Below, piece after piece: positions 52,813 to 63,700 of a stretch of 64,000 bases of DNA (positions are counted from its first letter, which is position 1; the number at the start of each line of letters is the position of its first letter). The notes under the pieces were generated by a model that searched no databases, was not told where the DNA came from, and saw only the letters and a list, made by a program, of their open reading frames with translations. The position numbers were made by a program, and so were the translations under genes. The DNA comes from Aquarana catesbeiana (lineage: Eukaryota; Chordata; Amphibia; Anura; Ranidae). The DNA is taken from contig NC_133328.1 in assembly GCF_042186555.1 (NCBI RefSeq), forward strand, positions 360,496,676 to 360,560,675, written 5' to 3'.

Positions 52813-53281
52813 AACAAGTCCTTTATTAAAAAATAAAAAAAATGTAAATCCATCTACGATGACAGTGCCCGACAGACTGAAAAAAGAAAAAAAAAAACCC
52901 TGCAACAGCTTTGCCTCCATGGGAGGCTCCCGTTGACTGATGCTTCTTTGCGATCACAGCTGTTATATAGCTGAGGGCGGGGCCACCCACTGACGTAAAC
53001 AGGTGACACCCCCTGAGGTCATCGGGTAGCCTCACCTTCCTCTGACATCACGTGGCATCAGAGGGGGTGGGGTTACCCGTTTACGTCACCGGGTGGCCCG
53101 GCCCTCAGCTATATAACAGCTGTCATCACGAAGAAGCATGAGTCAGCGAGAGTCTCCCATGGAGGTGGAGTTGATGCTGGTTTTCTTTTTTCTTTTTTCG
53201 GTCTGTCGGGTGCTGTCATCGAAGATGGATTTACATAGCAGGACATTTTTATTTTTTTATTTTTTAATAAAGTACTTGTCC
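52813..53281. repeat. Foldback inside the hAT derivative
   Basis: Arms about 230 bp around a centre near 53047. 'gtcctttattaaaaaataaa' pairs with the text ending 'ttttttaataaagtacttgt'; 'gacagtgcccgacagactga' pairs with 'cggtctgtcgggtgctgtc'; 'gatcacagctgttatatagc' pairs with 'gctatataacagctgtcatc'. The arms have diverged by small changes, so an RNA copy would form a long imperfect hairpin. Confidence 0.88.
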
Positions 53282-53767
53282 CAAAGTGTCTCCTGTAATT
53301 TTTACTATTTTTGACACTTTTTTTGGTGAATGGGTAGGGGTACAACGTATCCTATACCCATTCACATGGGGAGGCCGGGATCTGGGGGTCCCCTTGTTAA
53401 AGGGGGCTTCCAGATGCCGATAAGCCCCCCGCCTGTAGACCCCCACAACTACCGAGCAAGGGTTGTGGGGATAAGGATCTTGTGACCATCAACATGGTGA
53501 CAGGATGTTTTGGGGGGAACCCCAAAGCATCCTCCCCATGTTGAGGGCATGTGTCCTGGTATGGTTCAGGAGGAGGGGCCTGCCAGTTTGCATGCCAGTT
53601 TGCATGCTCAGATAAGGGTCTGGAATGGATTTTGGGGGGGACCCTGTGCCATTTTTTTATTTTGGTGCAGGGTTCACCTTAAAATCCATACCAGACATGA
53701 AGGGTCTGGTATGGATTTTGGGGGGACCCCTACGCCATTTAAAAAAAAAATTGGCGCAGGGTTCCCC

Positions 53768-54246
53768 TTAAAGCGGAGCTCCACTGTTTTTTTTTGCAAA
53801 CATTAACACAATCAAACATTGACACTTGCAAACTCACTGTTTTGGAGATTGAGCTTGCCCGATGTCCGCTTTCGTTGTAAAGATCAACTTATATAAAATC
53901 TGGCCGGCCATTTTCATCTTGCTTGTGGGCATGTGAAGCCCACAAGCATTTACTTCCTTGTTCCCTTGATGCTGAGCTACCAGCATCCTTTGCTCCGCAT
54001 TCTTTGCCTCCGCAATGACTCCTGGGAACAATGACACAAGCTCCCAGGAGCCAGTGCGACTGAAAGGAAATGACGAAATAGCCGCACAATACCCGCCCAT
54101 ATCCGCAGAATAGACAGACAGGAAGCAGAGAGGAACATCTGCAAAACACAGGTACTGTTGAAAAAAAAAAAGTCAGTTTTTATGTCATTACATTACTGCA
54201 ATCTGAATGAGCTAATGTTATAAAATAGGGTGGAGCTCCGCTTTAA
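53768..54246. mobile_element. TTAA-flanked MITE (TTAAAGCGGAGCTCCAC termini)
   Basis: Perfect inverted ends: TTAAAGCGGAGCTCCAC and GTGGAGCTCCGCTTTAA (one added G inside the right). The uninterrupted target is seen at 46505 ('tttccccTTAAtatccatac'), which proves the TTAA duplication. 479 bp, with no ORF of note. Confidence 0.9.
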
Positions 54247-54257
54247 TATCCATACCA

Positions 54258-55731
54258 GACCCAGAGAGACTTTATAAAGAATGCAACAAGAAATGTAAGG
54301 GTGCAATAAGGACGGCTAAGATAGAACATGAAAGACACATAGCGGAGGAGAACAAAAAAAATCACAAGAAATTCTTTAAGTATGTAAACAGTAAAAAAGG
54401 GAGGACAGACCATATTGGCTCCATGAAGAATGAGGAAGGACATCTGGTTACAAAGGATGGGGAGATGGCGAAGGTATTGGATTTATTTTCCTCCGTCTTC
54501 ACGAGGGAATCGGGGGGCTTCAGTAACCAAAACTGCAGTGTTTATCCTCATGATACATCACAGGAAGCACCTCCATGGTTAACAGAGAACAGAATTAAAA
54601 TTAGACTTGGGAAAATTAACATTAATAAATCACTGGGACCAGATGGCTTGCACCCGAGGGTACTTAGGGAACTCAGTCAAGTAATTGCCAGACCATTGTT
54701 CCTAATTTTTACTGACAGTCTACTGACTGGAAGAGTACCAGCTGATTGGAGAAAAGCCAATGTAGCACCAATATTTTAAAAGTGCCCAAAATACATCCCT
54801 GGGAATTACAGGCCAGTTAGCCTAACATCAATAGTATGTAAACTCTTGGAGGGGATGATAAGGGACTATATACAAGATTTTAGTAATGAGAATGGTATGA
54901 TTAGCAGTAATCAGCATGGATTCATGAAAAATCGTTCTTGCCAAACCAATCAAGTAGATTCTTGCCAATCTACTAACCTTCTATGAAGAGATGAGTTGCC
55001 AGCTAGATAAAGGAAGGCCCATAGACGTGGTGTATCTGGATTTTGCAAAAGCATTTGACACAGTTCCCACATAAACATTTACTGTACAGAATAAGGTCCA
55101 TTGGCTTGGACCATAGGGTGAGTACGTGGATTGAAAACTGGCTACAAGGGTAACTTCAGAGAGTGGTGATAAATGGGGAGTACTCGGAATGGTCAGGGGT
55201 GGGTAGTGGGGTCCCCCAGGGTTCTGTGCTGGGACCAATCCTACCCCGTTTCCCGAAAATAAGACCTAGCGTGATTGTCGGTGATGGCTGCAATATAAAC
55301 CCTACAGCCCCAAATAAGCCCTAGTTAAAGTCCTTGTAGGTCTTATTTTCAGAGTAGGGCTTATTTTCGGGGAAACAGGGTAGGGCTTATTTGGGGGATA
55401 GGGCTTATATTGCAGCCATCACCGACAATCACGCTAGGTCTTATTTTCAGGGGAAACAGGGTAGTTAATTTGTTCATAAACGGCCTGGAGGATGGGGTAA
55501 ACAGTTCAATCTATGTATTTGCAGACGATACTAAGCTAAGCAGGGCAATAACTTCTCCGCAGGATGTGGAAACCTTGCAAAAAGATCTGAACAAATTAAT
55601 GGGGTGGGCAACTACATGGCAAATGAGGTCCAATGTAGAAAAATGTAAAATAGTGCATTTGGGTGGCAAAAATATGAATGCAGTCTATACACTGGGGGGG
55701 ATGACCTCTGGAGGAATCTAGGATGGAAAAG
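54258..55731 (+). pseudogene. CR1-type LINE reverse transcriptase
   Basis: It starts mid-ORF with ERLYKECNKKCKGAIRTAKI-like text (54265-54330) and reads on through KSLGPDGLHPRVLREL (54630), a stop in 'PIF', then GNYRPVSLTSIVCKLLE (54805) and SSNQHGFMKNRSC. A frameshift precedes VVYLDFAKAFDTVP (55028). After the nested MITE comes NLFINGLEDGVNSSIYVFADDTKLSR (catalytic FADD) and WQMRSNVEKCKIVHLG. Endonuclease and C-terminal parts are missing; the left is cut by the hAT derivative, the right by the L1 start at about 55732. Dead. Confidence 0.92.
55244..55461. mobile_element. TA-flanked palindromic MITE, mariner-type
   Basis: Ends CCCCGTTTCCCGAAAATAAG and a complement of CCCTGTTTCCCCTGAAAATA, each preceded or followed by TA (55242-55243, 55462-55463). 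The CR1 reading order resumes after it (GPIL.. then NLFINGLEDG). Left arm 55244-55340 and right arm 55365-55461 are complementary, and the internal copy of the terminal motif at 55345-55380 shows a tandem or nested tip. TA duplication fits Tc1/mariner. I recognise the terminal motif from other vertebrate genomes. Confidence 0.85.
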
Positions 55732-55798
55732 GGGGCGTGGCTTGCCTGAAGAGAAGATGGCTGCTTGATTCACTAGCTCTCTCTCACCTCAGCCTACC

Positions 55799-56964
55799 TT
55801 GAGCCTCAAACGGGGTCTACTACTCCCAAAACATTTATCGACGATGGGAACATCATCTCGTGGACCTTCACAGAGCAGATCCCGATCCCCGAGAGGAACT
55901 GCCAACAACACAGGCCACACGATCCCGGAGATCTTCTGGACGCAACGGACAACAATGGCATCCTCCCCTCCCGCCTCAAACACCTCTCTATCTCACTCAG
56001 AGATAACCCTCACCCCCACGGATATCATTTATGCCCCGCAACTCCAACCGCTACCGTCGCACCGTCAGCCCAGCTTGCAGGATTTGCAAACAGTGGCGGC
56101 TGATATCAAAGATACCTTATTCTCGGCCATCACGGACCTGCGCCGTGAACTACAAGCCATCACAGGCCGCATACAAAAAGTGGAAGATGACGCTGTGAGG
56201 CAAACCTCAAAAGTACAGAAAATCCAGCATAAAGTTGATTGCCACTCACTACAGCTTAGGGACCTTCAAAGACATGTCGAAGACCTCGACAACCGGGGCC
56301 GCAGGCACAACCTCAGGATAAGAGGGATACCCGAATCTGTGGAACATGACAGAATATCTGCGGTTGTGACAGGCCTTTTCAACCACCTGTTAGACCGCCC
56401 TGAACACACTCAGATCGGTATGGAACGCATCCATAGAGCTCTCCGCCCTAAAGGGAGAGAATCGGACCCCCCGAGGGACATAATCTGTCACATTGATGAT
56501 TTCTCCATCAAAGAGGAACTCCTGAGAAAAGCCCGCGAAAAGTCTGTCTTGGAATACAATAGACAACCCGTCCACATTTACCAAGACCTTTCTGCTGTAA
56601 AGATTTGCGCCCTCTACTGGATGTCCTGAAAACAAGAGGGATAAGGTATCGCTGGAAGTTTCCTTTCGGCTTGTCAGCTACACACCAGAGTCGCTCTGCC
56701 CTCCTCAGAGTACCGGAAGATTTGGATGATTTCTGCCGTACGCTGGATATCCCTTACACCCCGGTCCCGAACTGGTATTCTGAATTCAACGTACAATCAG
56801 ACCGATCCTCACATGGAGAAGAACCCATGGATGCCCACAACACCAGCTTTCGCAGGCGGCGCTCTCCTTCCAATACCAGAACCGGCTCCTCTCCTGGATC
56901 ACACCACCCACCAGCCAGCCCCATGACGGCACCCCTTCCTCGCAGAGCTCGCAGAGATCGCTGA
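55799..56964 (+). pseudogene. L1 ORF1 with one frameshift
   Basis: The first part (to 56629) codes a disordered N-terminus and a coiled coil at about residues 110-170 (QKVEDDAVRQTSKVQKIQHK). Then comes the L1 signature VEDLDNRGRRHNLRIRGIPE, the RRM-like domain, and the start of the C-terminal domain (PPRDIICHIDDF, IYQDLSAV). A shift near 56610 moves the remainder (RPLLDVLKTRGIRYRWKFPFG, VPNWYSEF) to the +2 frame until 56964. Together about 388 residues. The first ATG used here is 55841 (MGTSSRGPSQSRSRS) or the upstream 55799. RNA chaperone of L1 RNPs. Confidence 0.9.
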
Positions 56965-57786
56965 TGATCCAAACAGAAGGTACCTATATGACATTTTTTT
57001 ACACTGCAGACTCGTCCGTTTAATCGGGCTTGTCATGTCGGTGTGTTCGTGCGTCGGTGGGGTTGATCTGCATGACGCTCTCCCAGCACCTCGGTTTTCT
57101 GGGGGGGTGCCGTGCAGACCGTCCCCTGGGGCCCTTTTCTGGACACCTCGTTTTTTCCCCCTCCCGTTTTTTGAATATATAAAAATATATATATATACAC
57201 TTTCCATACATCTCCCCTTCCTTAGGTTGTTAAATTAAATGGAATCAATGTTGACTCTAACTTCATGATTTTTCATATATTTTTTCATATTTATTTTTCC
57301 ATATTTTTTACACATTTTTTCATCTATATTTTTTATTTACTTTCATTATTCATACATATTTCCATCCTCCTTTTCAATTCAACTTACTTCTCCCCTTTTC
57401 TTTCCATCCTCCTTTTCAATCCCATTTATTTTTCCCCTTTCTTCCCCTTTTTTCTCCTTTTTTTTTTTTTTTTTTCCTTCCATTGCCTCTTTCTATTCTC
57501 TCCCCTCCTCCTTCCCCTTTTTCTTTGTCCATATGACCGCTTTCTCTCTCTTTCTTAAATGCTTCAGCCTAGTTCCTTATCCTCACAAGTATTAGCTTGA
57601 CAGGACGTTGTCATGCGCTGCGCCATGCGCAATGACACCACCCCCTGGGACGGCGTGAAGCCGGAGTTTCCTCTCCTCTAGGATCTCCGGATATCCGCCC
57701 TTCCTGTATGCGTCGCTCCGTCTGACGCATGCGCACACTGCAGAGTGATATTCCTTCCTCTGCTGACACCTCCGGTTGGAATCTCA

Positions 57787-57812
57787 CTGCGCAGGCGCCG
57801 GCGGCTATTTAA
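57787..57812 (+). promoter_or_regulatory. Promoter-like GC block plus TATTTAA (copy 2)
   Basis: CTGCGCAGGCGCCGGCGG then CTATTTAA, identical to copy 1 at 45202-45227. About 0.9 kb upstream of the hammerhead, as in copy 1 (about 1.0 kb). Confidence 0.5.
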
Positions 57813-58685
57813 GCCGCGTCTTGGCGTTCTGCCCAGTGTGCTATCCCACCATCTAACCCTCAGGACGCTCTCCGTCCCAGCTGCCTAAGTACCATCCTTG
57901 CACCTAATAAGTAAGTAAGACTAAAAATTTCCTTCCCTCTGAACTGGATGTTTTACCGCTCTGTGACACCTCTCTATGAGACAAAATTAAGCATACTTTG
58001 CCATACTCTTCTTACTTGCCTGCTCTATACCTACTTGACTAATGGCTCACTGATGTGATTAATTGATCAATCTACATTTAATTCTTCTCCAATTTAAAAA
58101 GGGCCCATCATTAATCCCTTATATCCAGCAGGCCTGCCAGTATGTCTTCCTTTCTATATTTCAGAGAGCATTATCCTGATATACTGAAACATTTAGCCAC
58201 AATCTATGGTCCTTACATTCTTTGCATAAATGAAGAAAAAAGTCTCCTTTTCTTTTTGGGTGAATAGATAACAAAAGATGTATAGGATATATGCAAATTT
58301 ATGGTCTTTTGAGAAAATTACTCATAAGCTTATTTTTCTTTTTTTAAAGGGCAATCTGGGATCCAGCGGGGTTGTCCTTCCTTTTTGGGGGGCCTTTGCG
58401 AGGCCATTTCTGAAGCCGACGGATAGCTACTATCTTACACTGGCTGATCAGCCGACAACCAGTGTGTTTTTCTTTTAAAAGGATCTAGCCTGCTACCCTA
58501 TGCCAAATTGCATGTTGGGGTGCAGTCATATATATATATCTTTCATTCTTGAAAACTTCTTGTTGGTATGTATGGTGGACATGGTGGGTTGTTAGGTTAC
58601 TAAATCTTTGTGGTTCATATTGTTCCCTCTGTGCAAATTGTTTTCATTTGTTATTTCAGAATGTATCTCCTATATATGCGACTTT

Positions 58686-58747
58686 TCTCTCTGCAATACG
58701 CCTCTGAAGAAGGGACATCGTCCTGAAACATGTCAGGCTTCTAGAGA
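58686..58747 (+). ncRNA. Hammerhead ribozyme-like motif, type I (copy 2)
   Basis: Same fold as copy 1. Stem I is GCCT (58700-58703) with AGGC (58735-58738), extended by TTCTCT / AGAGAA across an internal loop. CTGAAGA is at 58704-58710, stem II at 58711-58724, GAAA at 58725-58728, stem III CATG with T, and cleavage base C at 58734. The only core-region change from copy 1 is C to T in the stem II loop (ACATCG). Differences in the outer stem I strand keep pairing possible, although in a shifted register. Confidence 0.72.
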
Positions 58748-58985
58748 AAATATTCTATTATGAATGGAAGTATACAAAAATTATTACAGGATAGCAAATT
58801 TTATTGTATAAATATTCCTGTTGAGATCTATAACCAAGAAATGTACCTTGTTTTTATGATTTTTCAAATAAATAAAACATTTTTTATCTAATCCATGTAT
58901 GGTTCGCCTACAAAGTCCCATTATACTGGGGGGTATATAAGTTCTTCAACTTAGGGGTCTTATTTTTTCCACTAATTCGGGATGT

Positions 58986-60731
58986 TGGCAACTCTTTGAA
59001 GGCGATTATTGATAAATTCTTCCCTTCAGTGGTTCAATCCATTATATACTTATATGACAACACCGCTCCTTCTCCCCCACAACTCCCCTACCAATGACTG
59101 ACATACAACGTGACAGATGAAGCAAGCCGGAGGATCCTAAAAAGACAGGACGAACCGAGACATAGGCAAATCACCTCGACCACCGGTAACCTTGACCGCC
59201 GATCCATGCCACATCCGCAAATCATATCCACCCACGGACAAGATTGACTCTCCCTCAACCTCCTCTATCCCCAGTGCTATTGACGAGAAACCTCGGACTC
59301 TGTTCCCGATCACATAATCCCCCTTGGACTGTTCTCCGAAGACGCTACACTTCAACAGGAAAGATACCCAAGAATACTGATCGGCTTCATCGAACTCACA
59401 CACTCCCCATCACCGGAACACCGAGAGACATCACCACGACCAACCCCATCCTCAAGAACCTACCAGACACCTCTTCGGAATGCCACCAGACCAACCTTCT
59501 TTCATCCAGCTATTAACCCCAGTTTTATAGGTATTGTTTAGTATGCCTGCAACCTGTATACCATTCTATAAGATATTCTACCTCCCGATAAGGGATGACA
59601 CGTAGGCCCTTGGCCTCTTTCAACACATATAGTTTACTATCACTGTTACGTTTTAACTCAAAGTTTTATAATGGTTACCTTCTATGGCTTACCGCAAATT
59701 TTTAACTCAGCAATTGCGCCGGATGCCAAAGGTCAGGGCTATAGATGCCACACAAGCATACCTCCACCTCCCACCCAACATTTCCCCCCGAGGATCAACC
59801 CGAGCTTAGTACACAATGTGGAAATGATGCTTATGCATCACCCACTCCATTTCACCCTGACCGCACAATCGGGGATGATGACACAAATATTCTATTTCAC
59901 CACCAAGATACTTCATACATTACACCCTCCACTAACATTGCTCCCATTCACACTACAGTCCCAACAAAACCCCCTTGCCACCGACACCTATACAGCACCT
60001 CTGTTTAGGTATGCTCAATAGCTTGCATACCTTCCCATCTCCTGTCTATACACACTGTACCGCTTCCAGATAGCGTTCACCATGATGGACGTGTAAAAGT
60101 CCTATCATGCGTGCACTAAAATCATAGCACATCACCCTAACAAGGTTACTATTTGCGGAACCACACATGCTCCCTCCCCCCCAGGCTCCACCCACACCCC
60201 ATTATTAGGGGGCAATACATCTCCCCCAATGAACATCTTAATACCTCTCCTAACCCCGACCTCCATGCACTAAGCCTCAGTGTTCTCCTATGGTGGGGTA
60301 ACCATCAACCACGCAAAATACTCACCCCAACACAAACGTCTCTCTGACCTCCCACATGCTCTCCACCATTATATGCAAACAGTGCCATACATATTCTAGT
60401 TCCCAACTTACACTGTTAACTCCCCACCACACTCCTCGTATATTAAGGCTGCAGGTGAGATAGACCTTTCAAATCTCTACCACATTCCTACTTATTTTAC
60501 CCCCAGATTCCTCGACAGACAAGCCAACCCCCACACGGTGGTAATAATATTCTAGCCAACTTTCGCACCCAACAACCAATTAGACCCACCGAATTTTACT
60601 GGCGAATATAATTTTAGTGGCATAGAACACCTGATTCGGTGATCTAATCGTCACACATTGCCAGTTTCGTCTACCCCTCCCCCCTGTTACTCCCCTTCTA
60701 CCCCACTACCCTTTCCTCCACCCCCCCTCCA
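58986..60731 (+). other. L1 spacer between ORF1 and ORF2
   Basis: Cytosine-rich, G-poor on the plus strand like the neighbouring L1 ORFs, but without a conserved reading frame. Frames at 59244-59516 and 59671-60021 are Pro/Thr/His-rich and have no recognisable domain. Either a long inter-ORF spacer of this L1 family or a further non-coding insert. Confidence 0.5.
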
Positions 60732-63700
60732 GTGTCCTTCTCCCCCCCAACACACCCCCCATCCACACCCACGCTCCTTAACAAGACACTCTCCAACCAC
60801 CTCAATATGATGCCGCAAACAAACAACGCAAACACACCGAATCTTAAAATAGTCTCCCTCAATGTACGGGGTCTTAATACCCCCGAAAAACGCTCCAAAC
60901 TACTCCTCACCATGCACAGACTCCAGGCGAGCATAGTGCTTTTACAAGAAACACATTTCCGCTCTGACTGTACCCCTAAATTGTCCAATGCCCACTACCC
61001 GACTGCAATACACGCAACCAACCCACACCACAAAACTAAAGGAGTATCAATCCTTCTTGCAAAAAACTGCCCTCTGAATGTCACTGAAACTCTCAAAGAC
61101 CCAGAAGGTAGATACCTATTCGTCAAAGGTTCAATACTCAACAAAACTATAACATTAGCGAACGTGTACGCCCCAAACAAACACCAAGTCCCATTTTTTA
61201 GATCTACCACTACAGCCCTCACGAATTTCCAAGAAGGTACTCTCATACTAGGAGGTGATTTTAATGTTCCCCTAAATCCTATCCAAGACACCTCCACCCA
61301 CTCGTCGACACTGCCATACAAAGCTCTCAAAGAAATCAAATCTCTACTCCAACGACTATTACTTCATGACACCTGGCGCACACAAAACCCAGACACCAAG
61401 GATTATACCTTCTACTCTATGCCACACGACCGCTACTCTAGAATAGACTACCTTTTCTTAACACAAAACGACCTGCCCTTACTCTATCGAACTTCCATCG
61501 AACCCATGACTATATCTGATCATAATCCGATCTCCATGACTTTACAACTCCCTGATTCTACTCCCCGCTCTCGAATTTGGAGACTAGACTCTTCACTACT
61601 TTCCGATCCCAACATCACATCGGAAATAACATCCACACTACAACACTTCTTCCAAGAAAATAACCCAGAAGACACATCCTACCTTACTAACTGGGAAGCA
61701 CACAAAAGCGTAATTAGGGGCACCTTCCTTGCAGCAGCAGCTAAACGTAATAAAGAAAGAAGGAAACAACACTCAGACCTATTGGACAGGATCCGCAAAC
61801 TGGAAGGATTGCATAAACATTCCCAAGCACTTTCAACCCTTAACGACCTAATACAGGCTAGAAAAGACTTACTTGATCTACTGGATACTCAGATAAAACG
61901 TAAATACATACTCTCAAAAAAAAAATTCTATGAATTTGGCAATAAGGCTAGTAAAATGTTAGCGAGAGCTTTACAAATCTCCCGATCCAACAAAACGATA
62001 CACCATATCACTGATCCCTCGGGACGCAAAATAACCAAGACCCCTGAAATCGCTCACCAATTTGTACAATACTACAGCAAACTGTACAACCTAGCTCCCC
62101 CCTCTCTCGCCAATACCGACAAAACACGTCTCCAAATGATATCTGAATTTCTAAAACAATACAGCCCAAATCCCATATCAGACTCCATATCCCAAGATTT
62201 AAACGCCCCTCTCACACACACAGAAATCACTGACGCACTAAAACAAATGAATGCGGGTAAAAGCCCGGGACCTGACGGCCTTACAGCCAGCTACTACAAG
62301 ATCTACGCGGAACTACTTATACCCCATTTCTTAAAAGCATTCAATTCTTTTGATCATCCAGTCCACCCTCCACGAGACCTCCTCACAGCTCACATAGCAG
62401 TAATACCCAAACCAGACAAAGACCTATCCCTAGTCACCAACTACAGACCCATTTCACTGCTTAACGTTGACCTTAAATGGTATGCAAAAACTTTAGCCAA
62501 CAGACTCCTACCACTGATCCCCCAGCTTATTGACCTTGACCAAGTGGGCTTTGTCCCCGGTAGGGAAGCGAGAGACAACACTCTCAAAGTGATCAATATA
62601 CACCATTGGCTCACGTCTACCAAAAACAAAGGTTTTATGCTCTCGCTCGATGCGGAGAAGGCATTCGACAGAGTGGCTTGGGACTACATGAGGGAGACCC
62701 TCAAAGCCATAGGCCTTCCCCAAATAATGCTAAACTACATATCAGCACTTTACTCCAACCCTACAGCAAAAGTCCAAGTTAACGGCCGCCTGTCGGATGC
62801 CTTCTCCGTGTCGAATGGCACTAGACAGGGATGCCCGCTATCCCCTTTAATCTTTATTCTTACTCTAGAACCCTTCCTCAGACGTATTAATGCTAACCCT
62901 GACATTAAAGGGATTCAAATCAAACACCACACATATAAATTAGCTGCATTTGCCGACGACATCCTCCTATTTCTTACAGATCCGCTTACAACAATCCCAA
63001 ATCTGCTTAAAGACTTCCAAACCTTCCACACCCTTTCCAATCTCCAAATTAATTTTTCAAAATCTACTGCTCTCAACATATCCCTATCCTCAGAACTATG
63101 TCAACAATGCAAACATAACTTCCCATTCACTTGGAATAGGAACTCCATCCCATACTTAGGCATTCAAATACCAACCTCCCTATCGAACCTATACGCTCAA
63201 AACCACTCCTCTCTCCTCCAAAAAATACGACTGGACTTGACTAAATGGTCATCGAGACAATTCTCCTGGTTCGGCAGAGCCGCAATCATCAAAATTAATA
63301 TCCTACCTAGAATTTTATATTTCCTGCAAACAATCCCAATTAAACTACCACCCTCATTCTTCTCCATATACCAGAAAGCTTGTACGACGTTCATTTGGGG
63401 GAAAACACGCCCACGACTTAGCTTCAAGAGATTGACAAACCCCAAACTCCTAGGAGGGATAGGGCTCCCTGACATACGCAAATACCAACAAGCATGTCAC
63501 CTGGCTAGGATCATTGATTGGAATGTTAACACTAAACATAAAGCTTGGATTCAAATAGAACAATCACTCTCGCATATACCCATCCACCACACACTGTGGA
63601 TCGATCCTCAATTCCTACCCCCTGCTTACTCTCAACACCCGCTGATCAACCCTACATTAATATCTTTCCGAAATACCTGTACTAAACACAACATCTCCTC

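Larger units (their letters stand above)
52053..54257 (+). mobile_element. hAT-derived non-autonomous element, one end
   Basis: Starts TAGGGATGAGCCCGATGTTC, the hAT terminus, and then follows the autonomous element's left side: 'tatgcctgtaaagta', 'ttaccaggccctttgggtct', 'ttaaggggaaccctgca'. Further in it has sequence absent from the autonomous copy (foldback 52813-53281, repeated 'aaatccataccagac' blocks at 52640, 52733 and 53690). The right hAT terminus is not found; it is cut at 54257 by CR1 sequence. A TTAA MITE sits inside it. Confidence 0.78.
57005..58985 (+). mobile_element. Penelope-type 3' region with hammerhead motif (copy 2), inserted in L1
   Basis: Same order of landmarks as 44590-46490, without the large TA tract. 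It starts 'acactgcagactcgtcc', close to 'cacactgcaggtctgtcc' at 44602, and ends 'ctacaaagtcccattatact', 'ggggggtatataag', close to 46438-46455. It contains no protein. It lies between ORF1 and ORF2 of the L1. Includes a T-rich low-complexity stretch 57260-57550 and an AATAAA signal (58867). No convincing target duplication. Confidence 0.65.

Noticed and set aside
59244..60347. Pro/Thr/His-rich ORFs between L1 ORF1 and ORF2
   Set aside because: Open only because of C-rich composition; overlapping in several frames, no recognised domain, no repeated support.
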